This document shows positions 56,405 to 63,555 of a stretch of DNA of 64,000 nucleotides, in pieces. The number at the start of each line of letters is the position of its first letter. The first letter of the stretch is position 1. The stretch covers positions 345,430 through 409,429 of the forward strand of contig LGRT01000004.1 of the NCBI GenBank assembly GCA_001642945.1, given 5' to 3'. The stretch comes from Rhodobacteraceae bacterium SB2. Its GTDB lineage: Bacteria > Pseudomonadota > Alphaproteobacteria > Rhodobacterales > Rhodobacteraceae. The notes under the pieces were generated by a model. It was not told where the DNA came from and made no database searches. It saw only the letters and a program-made list of their open reading frames with translations. The translations under genes were made by a program, and so were the position numbers.

Positions 56405-58057
56405 ATGCACTATTATGATCTAGGAACTTATGAATGCGCGATAAGCACTCAGTCAGATCAGGCGCAGCTTTGGTTCAACCGGGGCTTAAACTGGCTGTTC
56501 GGCTATAATCATCAAGAAGCCATAGCGTGTTTTCAACGGGCAATTGATGCAGATGCAAAATGCGCCATGGCCTATTGGGGTATCGCTTATGCGGCGGGGC
56601 CAAACTACAATATGCCCTGGGCGCTTTACGACGCCGCAAGCAAGTCCAAAGCCTTGCAGATGGCTTTTGACGCGACCCAAACCGCGCTAGAGCTCAGCAT
56701 TCAGACAACGCCGCTTGAGCAAGCCTTAATCGCTGCGCTCAAGGCGCGTTACCCTAAGCGCACTATAGACGCGAATATGGCAGAATGGGATCGCAACTTT
56801 GCACAGGTGATGCGCGTGGCCTTTAACGCGCATAGCAATTCGCTGGATATGCTTAGCATTTATGTAGAGGCTCTTTTAAATTGTACGCCCTGGAAAATGT
56901 GGGAGATTAGCACAGGAAATCCCGCGGCGGGCGCTTATACGATTGACGCTATGGAGCAGCTTGAACGCGCTTTTGCAACCCAGCCCCACGCCATGCAGCA
57001 TCCCGGATTGCTGCATTTATATATTCACCTGATGGAAATGTCGCCCTTTCCTGAACGCGCGCTCAAAGCGGCAGAGGCTTTGCGCGACCTTGTGCCCGAT
57101 GCCGGTCACCTGATCCATATGCCGACGCATATTGATGTGCTTTGCGGGGATTATCAAAATGTTGTTCGATGGAACAGCGCCGCTGTTGCCGCCGATCTGA
57201 AATATTATGAACGTGAAGGTGCGTATAATATTTACACGGGATATCGCCAGCATAACTACCATTTCATAATCTATGGCGCGATGTTTTTAGGGCAATATGC
57301 CCCGGCTTTGAAAGCTGCGCGCGAGATGTGGGATACGACACCTGAGGCAATGCTGCGCGTGCAAACGCCGCCAATGGCGGATTATTTCGAAAGCTATCTT
57401 TCGATGGAGCCTCATATTTTAATTCGATTTGGAAAATGGAAAGACGCCATCGACCTTCCATTACCCGAAGATCAAAGCCTGTATTGCAGCCTCACCGCAT
57501 TGGTGCATTACACCCGCGCGCTTGGGCATGCTGCATTGAAAGATGTGTCATCGGCGAAACAGGAGGAACAGCTTTTTCTGAAGGCCGCGCAGCGCGTTCC
57601 AGAAAGCCGGCGTTTGCATAACAATAAGGTTATCGATTTGTTGGCCATCGCCAAATCTATGCTAGCAGGGGAAATAAGCTATCGCGAGGGGCAGTTTGAA
57701 AATGCATTCTCCTGCCTGCGCAACGCCATCACCCTAGAAGATAACCTGCCCTATGATGAGCCATGGGGATGGATGCAGCCCACCCGGCACGCGCTTGGGG
57801 CGTTGCTGGTTGAGCAAGGCCAGTTGCGCGAGGCAGAGCAGATTTATCGCGAAGATCTTGGATTGGCGACTGGGCTAAGCCGCGCCAGTATTCACCCGAA
57901 CAATATTTGGAGCCTGAAAGGGCTTTATGATTGCCTGAACGCGCGTGATGAAACTGTTGAAATCAAGCATGTGAAAGCTAATTTGGATCTGGCGCAGGCC
58001 CGCGCCGATCATATCGTAAAAGCGTCTTGCGCCTGCGCATTGTCAAAACAGGCTTGA
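56405..58057 (+). CDS. Tetratricopeptide repeat protein, TTC38-like
   Basis: A 550-aa protein resembling the TTC38 family: LWFNRGLNWLFGYNHQEAIACFQRAI at the N-terminus (repeat 1), CAMAYWGIAYAAGPNYN, YIHLMEMSPFPERAL, HMPTHIDVLCGDY (with a His/Asp-rich segment) and AINLEDNL-like repeats near the C-terminus. No signal peptide is seen. Its third position after a GMC oxidoreductase and an enolase-superfamily enzyme suggests a shared pathway, perhaps as an assembly or binding factor, but no catalytic function is established for this family. Confidence 0.78.
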   Translation: MHYYDLGTYECAISTQSDQAQLWFNRGLNWLFGYNHQEAIACFQRAIDADAKCAMAYWGIAYAAGPNYNMPWALYDAASKSKALQMAFDATQTALELSIQTTPLEQALIAALKARYPKRTIDANMAEWDRNFAQVMRVAFNAHSNSLDMLSIYVEALLNCTPWKMWEISTGNPAAGAYTIDAMEQLERAFATQPHAMQHPGLLHLYIHLMEMSPFPERALKAAEALRDLVPDAGHLIHMPTHIDVLCGDYQNVVRWNSAAVAADLKYYEREGAYNIYTGYRQHNYHFIIYGAMFLGQYAPALKAAREMWDTTPEAMLRVQTPPMADYFESYLSMEPHILIRFGKWKDAIDLPLPEDQSLYCSLTALVHYTRALGHAALKDVSSAKQEEQLFLKAAQRVPESRRLHNNKVIDLLAIAKSMLAGEISYREGQFENAFSCLRNAITLEDNLPYDEPWGWMQPTRHALGALLVEQGQLREAEQIYREDLGLATGLSRASIHPNNIWSLKGLYDCLNARDETVEIKHVKANLDLAQARADHIVKASCACALSKQA

Positions 58058-58425
58058 TTTATGCGCCATACGTATAAGGCACGAGGCCGCAAAAACTTCT
58101 GACACCAGAATTTTGAAACAGACAGACTTTACCCGCGTTTGAAAAACGCTTTGAGCGGCTTTGTTTGCCAATTCTAACGCGGCAATAGGCGCTGGCCCTG
58201 CCACCTGCGCAATGCGCCAGTTAGCTTAAGGCCACGGCGTCATTCTGTTAACCCAAATCCTAAGGGATGTTTAGAAAAGCCAGTGATTTTTCTAAAAGCG
58301 CACCCACCATCAGGTACTGAAATGGCTATAATCGCGTTGTCGCTTACATGTTGCGCAAATTAGAAACCTATTTAACGCCGCTATGTCAAAAAATCCTGAA
58401 AAATATGGAAATATTCGAAGGTTTT

Positions 58426-58453
58426 TGATCCAAACCCAACCTTGCAGCGTAAC
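58426..58453 (+). promoter_or_regulatory. Candidate RpoE (ECF11) promoter for a small RNA
   Basis: TGATCC at 58426-58431, a 16-nt spacer, and CGTAAC at 58448-58453: identical in -35, spacing and CGTA core to the rpoE promoter at 20813-20840. It lies in a non-coding stretch and is followed about 65 nt later by an intrinsic terminator. Confidence 0.65.
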
Positions 58454-58458
58454 TAATT

Positions 58459-58522
58459 TAAATCTTTGTTCTCCCTAACAAGATTTGTAGACTGGCTGAG
58501 CCTTTGGGCTCAGCTTTTTTTT
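58459..58522 (+). ncRNA. Candidate RpoE-dependent sRNA of about 65 nt
   Basis: The interval between the ECF11-type promoter and the terminator has no ORF. It is nearly filled by two stem-loops: a 10-bp AU-rich stem (58460-58470 with 58477-58486, one bulged U) that presents the loop CTCCCT, and the GC-rich terminator hairpin at 58495-58514 followed by eight T. The exposed CUCCCU could pair with Shine-Dalgarno AGGGAG sequences, a known style of sRNA targeting. The exact start is inferred as about 6 nt after the -10 element. It could instead be a short regulatory leader with no downstream gene. Confidence 0.55.
58495..58522 (+). terminator. Intrinsic terminator of the candidate sRNA
   Basis: A perfect 8-bp stem GCTGAGCC/GGCTCAGC with loop TTTG is followed by TTTTTTTT. 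No coding gene ends within 430 nt upstream (the TPR gene stops at 58057), so the terminator most simply belongs to the short transcript started at the promoter at 58426. Confidence 0.85.
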
Positions 58523-58648
58523 ACTCTGCCCCTTAAAATATCGGCCAATGACCGTTCCGTCTGCGCTGTCACTGCCTGCCTGCAGATTTTTACTAAACAC
58601 TGAAGGGCGCCGGCCGTATTTCACTTTGAACCAAGCGGAGCAAAGCAA

Positions 58649-58819
58649 ATGTCGGATAGCGATAAGACACTGATCAATATACTTTGGGACGGTGCGCGCC
58701 TTGAAAAGCAGTTTGATGAAAACCCCTATAGTTTAAGCGCATCGCAATTGAATATTCTGCAGATGCGCAAGAACTTTTGGCAGACATTCGATCCACAAAA
58801 AGAGATGAGCCTGCAATAA
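58649..58819 (+). CDS. Small protein of unknown function (56 aa)
   Basis: An ATG with GGAG 9 nt upstream opens a frame of 56 residues rich in charged and aromatic amino acids (INILWDGARLEK, MRKNFWQTFDPQ). There is no signal peptide or transmembrane segment and no family I recognise. It runs toward the convergent NrtS-like gene, whose stop is 4 nt away. Confidence 0.55.
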   Translation: MSDSDKTLINILWDGARLEKQFDENPYSLSASQLNILQMRKNFWQTFDPQKEMSLQ

Positions 58820-58822
58820 AGC

Positions 58823-59125
58823 TCAGAGCTCGCCGCAAAGCGAAGCAACCTCTTTCTGATTCATAATTTGGCTCTTTTTGCCCAAATATGAACCCCAAGT
58901 GGTCACACAAAACGGCACGCAATAGGTTAGGAAAACCTTAAGGGTTGGTGGAAATTGACCCGCAACTATGACATCGCCATGATTGATCGCGGTTAAGATC
59001 GTACCCACAACGCAGGCAGTCAAAAAGGCTTTCTTTGGCGTTCCATTGCTAAACGCAATATCGCGAAACCGTGTGCTATGTTCTTTGGCCACTCTACCGC
59101 CTCTTTTCTCAGATAAACCTAGCAT
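58823..59125 (-). CDS. NrtS-like small membrane protein (putative nitrate/nitrite transporter)
   Basis: A 100-aa protein with two likely transmembrane helices. KAFLTACVVGTILTAINHGDVI and the LTYCVPFCVTTWG segment match the short NrtS family as I know it, described as a putative nitrate/nitrite transporter. The ATG at 59125 gives about 30 residues before the first helix, longer than usual; an internal start is possible. It is convergent with the 56-aa small gene. Confidence 0.68.
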   Translation of the reverse strand: MLGLSEKRGGRVAKEHSTRFRDIAFSNGTPKKAFLTACVVGTILTAINHGDVIVAGQFPPTLKVFLTYCVPFCVTTWGSYLGKKSQIMNQKEVASLCGEL

Positions 59126-59303
59126 AAATGCGTGCGCAATAAAAGGCAGCTTAGCTTGGCTACGGATAGATGATCCTCAGCCCTCAAGCAGAGCGCGGCG
59201 CTGGCCTGCAAAAACGATCTTGTCCCAATCGCGTAATGAAGACTGTTCTTATAAAATTTTAAGGATAAACTAGGGCGAACAATTTAAGTAAGGAACTCTG
59301 GCT

Positions 59304-59759
59304 ATGATGCGCATATTCCTGACAGGTCTGATTTTAATGATGGCGCCTGTGCTACATGCCGGTGAGCAGCGTCCCTGTAGCATTATGTTGAAATTTGGCC
59401 ATGATAAATTTGGCCCCGTTGCGCTGTACAATTTAACCTTGCAAACAACCAACCGCACCGGGCGGGATGTATCCGCCGTTTCCACGTTGTTTTTCAATGG
59501 CGACGGGCAATTGCTGGGCAATACCGAATTGTCTTGCATCGGTTCAAATGGGCCTCTTGGCGCAGGGAGTACTGGTGAATGCTCAAAGTTGATGCAAACA
59601 ATTGATGGAAAAATGATGGAAAAATTTGGCACCGAAACATGGACGGCGGTGGTCAATACCCAACTCGATCAGCTCAACAGTATTCGCCAATGTGAAGTGA
59701 TTGGGTTCCGCTATTCTGAAAAGCGTAAAGGCGATAAAATAACAAATTCGGGAAATTGA
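59304..59759 (+). CDS. Secreted protein of unknown function
   Basis: A 151-aa protein with an N-terminal signal peptide (MMRIFLTGLILMMAPVLHA, cleavage near residue 19) and four Cys in the mature part (positions near 25, 75, 92 and 133), which could form disulfides in the periplasm. No domain is recognised. AAGGAA lies about 10 nt upstream. It converges with the resolvase-like gene, 9 nt apart. Confidence 0.65.
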   Translation: MMRIFLTGLILMMAPVLHAGEQRPCSIMLKFGHDKFGPVALYNLTLQTTNRTGRDVSAVSTLFFNGDGQLLGNTELSCIGSNGPLGAGSTGECSKLMQTIDGKMMEKFGTETWTAVVNTQLDQLNSIRQCEVIGFRYSEKRKGDKITNSGN

Positions 59760-59768
59760 CTTGGGTGT

Positions 59769-60191
59769 TTAAAGCACATCACGTTGCGCTTTTACCGCTT
59801 CAAATTTTTTCTCACGCTGCACTTCATGCGGCAAATCCGCAAGTTCCCGAAGTGACTTCAACATCGCTTGCCCGGTTTTTTGGCCGCTGTCCATCTGCAA
59901 CCCGCCAATATCCAAAATAACCAAATCTGCTGATTTTCGATCAATCTCTAAAAATGCTGCGCTCAACTCTCCTAGTGTGGAGCCAAGCGCAGAGAGTTTG
60001 CACAGCACCAACTTATCCCCCTTGCGCAAAGCATTCAGCGCAAGGCGCAATTGCCCGCGCAGGTCCTGAGCTGCGGTTTGTTCTTGATAGATATGCTCTT
60101 CTAAACACCCGTAATTTAAGAGCATCGTAACCTGTTCTTCCGCCTGCGATTGCGGTTGAAATAGGGCAATTCTTGAATATCCAACGATCAT
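59769..60191 (-). CDS. Resolvase-domain protein lacking the serine recombinase active site
   Basis: A 140-aa protein with the overall fold pattern of a serine-recombinase N-terminal domain: MIVGYSRIAL (in place of the usual GYxRVST), YQEQTAAQDLRGQLRLAL (for E..S..RpxLxxLL) and KGDKLVLCKLSALGSTLGEL (for GDxLvVxKLDRLGRS). The catalytic Ser position holds Ala, and the two essential Arg of DRLGRS hold Ala and Ser. No C-terminal helix-turn-helix remains. It is not expected to cut DNA; it may have become a binding or regulatory protein. It is not associated with a mobile element here. Confidence 0.7.
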   Translation of the reverse strand: MIVGYSRIALFQPQSQAEEQVTMLLNYGCLEEHIYQEQTAAQDLRGQLRLALNALRKGDKLVLCKLSALGSTLGELSAAFLEIDRKSADLVILDIGGLQMDSGQKTGQAMLKSLRELADLPHEVQREKKFEAVKAQRDVL

Positions 60192-60367
60192 CAGTGCGCC
60201 TTTTTAAGCCTCGTAACCTATACGGCGTTTGATCCGCGCTGTTTAGGCGTTTCTCTATGAGAAACAGACAAAGGCGATCCTGCGGGATAAACTGCGGTGG
60301 GCGCGAATTTGCGCGCAACATGCGCCGCTGGCGGCCAAGCTTAAAGGGTCACCCTCGGTTGAAAGGG

Positions 60368-60643
60368 CTACACCGGTGACCGCTCTGCCTTCCGCGCGAC
60401 AGCGGCCTCTTGCAGGGCAGCATCTTGCTGAGCAGCACCTTGACGCGCATCGGCAAGTTTTTGTTGTGCCAAAACACGCGCGGCGCGGCTGATTTCAACC
60501 AGCACGCTGGTATCTTGTTTTAAACTCTGAGACTTTTCAACAATCGTGTCTGCAACGCGCGAGTCTTGGATGCGCGCTTGGCTGTCTTGAGATGCTTGTT
60601 GTTGCGCATATGCGCCCGCCGCTATTCCGTTGATCGTGCTCAT
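60368..60643 (-). CDS. Small alanine/glutamine-rich hypothetical protein
   Basis: About 91 aa, rich in Ala and Gln and likely helical and soluble (AAGAYAQQQASQDSQARIQ; LADARQGAAQQDAALQEAA). The ATG at 60643 has GAGGGG 6-7 nt upstream; a GTG two codons earlier is also possible. No domain is recognised. Confidence 0.55.
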   Translation of the reverse strand: MSTINGIAAGAYAQQQASQDSQARIQDSRVADTIVEKSQSLKQDTSVLVEISRAARVLAQQKLADARQGAAQQDAALQEAAVARKAERSPV

Positions 60644-60907
60644 TGCCACCCCTCATGATGTACCAGTGGGCTCTGTCACCCTGTAAAACCAGTATCATTT
60701 TGCTACGCTTTTTAAGGGATGTAAGTCGCAAACACTAAAAGTCTACTTACGAATACGCATTGCGCAGCCAATAAAGCAGGCCAACTGTCCATTTTTGTCC
60801 AAACTGCGCTGATTTCGATCGCTCACATGCCCGCGAAGATAACGCTGTAATGAAACCGATTAGGGTGCAACGCTGAAAACTAATACGATTTAAAACGGCG
60901 AGGCGGC

Positions 60908-61249
60908 TTATTTTTTTGCGGTCTGCGCCATCCGCAATCGTTCCGCAAGGATACGTAATATGCCCTTCACCACGATATGCGAGTCATCCACCATTTTATC
61001 AAATTCATCTCGTGACACGAAAAGCAAATCGCATTCGGTCACGGTCAGGGCCGTTGCCATGCGTGATTGATCGCTGACAACACCCATTTCACCGAATAAT
61101 TCATTATCTCTTACCAGAAAATCAGGATCCTTGGTGCCATTGCTGGGCAAGAAAATTCCAACCGATCCCGACAAAACCAAATACACACCATTGGCAGCAT
61201 CACCTTTACGAAAGACATGCTTTCCAATTTCCATTTTCAAACGCTTCAT
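60908..61249 (-). CDS. Cyclic nucleotide-binding domain protein
   Basis: A 113-aa stand-alone CNB domain. The beta-barrel part is followed by the phosphate-binding cassette ELFGEMGVVSDQSRMATA with the conserved Gly-Glu and Arg that contact the cyclic phosphate. There is no DNA-binding, kinase or channel domain, so it is a sensor or adaptor. Its ATG immediately follows the MBL gene's stop (TGAATG), so the two are coupled. The divergent cyclase could supply its ligand. Confidence 0.82.
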   Translation of the reverse strand: MKRLKMEIGKHVFRKGDAANGVYLVLSGSVGIFLPSNGTKDPDFLVRDNELFGEMGVVSDQSRMATALTVTECDLLFVSRDEFDKMVDDSHIVVKGILRILAERLRMAQTAKK

Positions 61250-62038
61250 TCAGATCGTAACCTCGGTATTTTGAATTGCAAAAGACACTTTATCCGATGT
61301 CAGAGTTTCAGAAAGCATGTCAAGTTCTTGATCCGTTCGAGCGGGACTGTGATGGCTGATGGCTAATTTTTTAATCTCTGCCAACTCTGCAAAACTACAG
61401 GCCTGTTCGATCGAGGAATGCCCCCATCCTTTGCGCCCGTTTGCCAATTCGTGATCCGTGAACATGCCATCCCAGAGCACAAAATCAGATCCCTCAACAA
61501 ATTTTAATAAAAACGGCAATTGTTCCTCGAGATATTCATTATCCAGCAAATAAGTGAATTTTCCTCGACTGCTTTGCAGCGAATACCCCATACTGCCGCC
61601 GGGATGGTTCAATTCAAACACCTCCAAGCTTAAATTTGGCGCGAGCATTTTTTGTATGGTGCTTATATTTGAAAATTTCAGTTGTTTGAGGATGGTCACG
61701 ATATCAACGGGAAAATATCCACCCGAAAAATATGTTTGAATGAGGTTTCTAAGAACACTTCTATTGACCAAAGCACTGGCCAGAAAAATATCTTCCTGAT
61801 GCGCAAACACGCTTCCATTAAATGGCAGACCTTGAATATGATCATGGTGAAAATGGCTATACAAGATAATTGATGTTCGATTTGTATCCAATTGAACGTT
61901 TTGAAAACCGGTTCCCGTATCAAGAATAATTTGCATATCATCCGTTAACACTTCGCAACATGACGTGTTGCCGCCGTATTTGGACGTATCAGCTGGTTGG
62001 GGGATAGATCCCCGCGTGCCGTGAAGTTTTATTAACAC
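61250..62038 (-). CDS. MBL-fold metallo-hydrolase, possible cyclic-nucleotide phosphodiesterase
   Basis: A 262-aa metallo-beta-lactamase-fold enzyme. HGTRGSIPQPADTSKYGGNTSC near the N-terminus and the metal motif SHFHHDHIQG (His-x-His-x-Asp-His) near residues 75-84 are intact, with further metal His or Asp in LNHPGGSMGY and ISHHSPA. This subgroup commonly sits beside adenylate cyclases and CNB proteins. A phosphodiesterase role is likely but unproven. The start is GTG with GGAG 8 nt upstream. Confidence 0.82.
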   Translation of the reverse strand: MLIKLHGTRGSIPQPADTSKYGGNTSCCEVLTDDMQIILDTGTGFQNVQLDTNRTSIILYSHFHHDHIQGLPFNGSVFAHQEDIFLASALVNRSVLRNLIQTYFSGGYFPVDIVTILKQLKFSNISTIQKMLAPNLSLEVFELNHPGGSMGYSLQSSRGKFTYLLDNEYLEEQLPFLLKFVEGSDFVLWDGMFTDHELANGRKGWGHSSIEQACSFAELAEIKKLAISHHSPARTDQELDMLSETLTSDKVSFAIQNTEVTI

Positions 62039-62064
62039 AATGCAGCTCCAATTCGTTGTTTTAT

Positions 62065-62076
62065 ATTAATATTAAT
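62065..62076. promoter_or_regulatory. AT-rich palindrome in the cyclase/MBL divergent spacer
   Basis: ATTAATATTAAT is a perfect 12-bp palindrome 27 nt upstream of the MBL gene start, in the 227-nt spacer between the divergent cyclase and MBL-CNB genes. It could be an operator or an AT-rich promoter element. The evidence is sequence symmetry only. Confidence 0.3.
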
Positions 62077-62265
62077 TTATCTATGCCAAGTCCAACTTTT
62101 TTCCACATGGGCTTTATAACGGCAGATTTTCATAAAATGTGGGTTTTTACTATTCTTCTTAAACAAATAATAATTTCCATTCTGGGATTTTCGCTTGCCT
62201 CCTGTCAAGTTTATGCCAGTTTCAACGTTAGAAAAGATCGTTTTTGACTGTTTAGGACCGCACGA

Positions 62266-63555
62266 ATGTCAGCCACGCTTGAAGAGATGTTCAATAAAGC
62301 CTCTATCTTAGATGTCAGCTTTTTTAATTTTGAAAATGCGATAACAGCGGCTTATTTCGCCGATGCAGAGCTGAACATTGTGAAGGCAAATAAAAATTTC
62401 AAAGCCTTATTTCCCAACATTAAAAATATCGAAGGGTTTAATATCCTTGCCCTTCTTGGTCGGCTTGGGGTTTGCGATGAACAAATTGAAGAGTTTTCAA
62501 ACAGTTTACAGCGCGACAAAAAAGTTCTCATACCACAATTGAAGATTAAAACCTCTGATGCGTTTAAGACATTCTCTTTTCTGGCCACCTTCACCGAAAA
62601 TGGCACATTCAGTTATTTAAATGGCGTGCAAGGCCAGCTGATTGACCGGACGGAAGAATACCGGCTTCACGAACAAAATCAAACGCTGTTAGCCGAAAAC
62701 GAAACGACTAATCAACGTCTTAAAGAGAAAAGTGAAAAATTAGAATCAATTGCCAACCGGCTGGCTAAATATTTATCACCACAAGTTTATGAAACCATTT
62801 TTTCTGACCGAATGAGGGAAGATCAAAGCTATACGAGAAAAAACCTAACGGTTTTCTTTTCAGATATCGTCAGTTTCACCGATATTTCTGACACTTTAGA
62901 GCCCGAAAAGCTTGCACATATCATTAACAGTTATTTGTCTGACATGACCGAGATCGCGATTGCGAACGGGGGAACAATCGATAAATTCATCGGCGACGCT
63001 GTTATGGTTTTCTTTGGAGACCCGGACAGCGCCGGAGAAGAAATGGACGGGTTTCGCTGCGTAAAGATGGCGTTAGAGATGCAACAAAAAATCGCGCAAA
63101 TCAGCAGAAGCTGGAAGTCCAAAAAAGGTATCTCGCATGGGCTTAATGTCCGAATGGGAATTGCCACCGGCTATTGTACGGTCGGTAATTTTGGGTCAAG
63201 CCAGCGCTTGGATTATACGGTGCTTGGCAGTCCGGTCAACATGGCGGCACGGTTAGAAAGCCTTTGCCCACCCGGAGAAGTTTTGCTGTCCAAAGACACA
63301 GCTTCATTGTTAAACGACCGCGTGAAAACCGCGTTCTTCGACGACTTAAAGGTCAAAGGCTTTTCCAAACCAGTTTCAACGTTTAAGGCCCTGGCGTTAA
63401 ATGACGCGGCAGATCAAGCGCCGACCGGATTGGTGCATGACAGTGCAAATATTGAGCTTTATGTGAAAAACCCAGAGGATCTTGAATCCATAATTGCAGA
63501 GCTGCGCCACTTGGAAATTGAGTTTTCGGCCCAGCTGAAGCGCTCTTTTGATTGA
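62266..63555 (+). CDS. Class III adenylate/guanylate cyclase with PAS-like sensor domain
   Basis: A 429-aa cytoplasmic cyclase. Residues about 22-145 look like a PAS domain (YFADAELNIVKANKNFKALF, LIDRTEEYRL), then a coiled-coil linker, then a class III catalytic domain from about 190. Metal Asp200 is in FFSDIVSFTDIS and the second, Asp244, in GDAVMVFFGDP; the transition-state Asn/Arg region is LGSPVNMAARLE. No transmembrane helix is seen. It makes cAMP or cGMP from NTP and is divergent from the MBL-CNB pair. AGGA precedes the ATG. Confidence 0.92.
   Translation: MSATLEEMFNKASILDVSFFNFENAITAAYFADAELNIVKANKNFKALFPNIKNIEGFNILALLGRLGVCDEQIEEFSNSLQRDKKVLIPQLKIKTSDAFKTFSFLATFTENGTFSYLNGVQGQLIDRTEEYRLHEQNQTLLAENETTNQRLKEKSEKLESIANRLAKYLSPQVYETIFSDRMREDQSYTRKNLTVFFSDIVSFTDISDTLEPEKLAHIINSYLSDMTEIAIANGGTIDKFIGDAVMVFFGDPDSAGEEMDGFRCVKMALEMQQKIAQISRSWKSKKGISHGLNVRMGIATGYCTVGNFGSSQRLDYTVLGSPVNMAARLESLCPPGEVLLSKDTASLLNDRVKTAFFDDLKVKGFSKPVSTFKALALNDAADQAPTGLVHDSANIELYVKNPEDLESIIAELRHLEIEFSAQLKRSFD

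Noticed and set aside
59171..59200. TGATCC box downstream of the NrtS-like gene start
   Set aside because: No CGTA at the required spacing; treated as a chance hexamer.
59769..60191. Integron or transposon resolvase marking a mobile element
   Set aside because: Catalytic residues are missing, no C-terminal DNA-binding region remains, and no inverted repeats or transposase are near.
62056..62247. 63-codon frame in the cyclase/MBL spacer
   Set aside because: AT-rich, Phe/Ile-rich, without a ribosome site, and sitting in the divergent promoter region.
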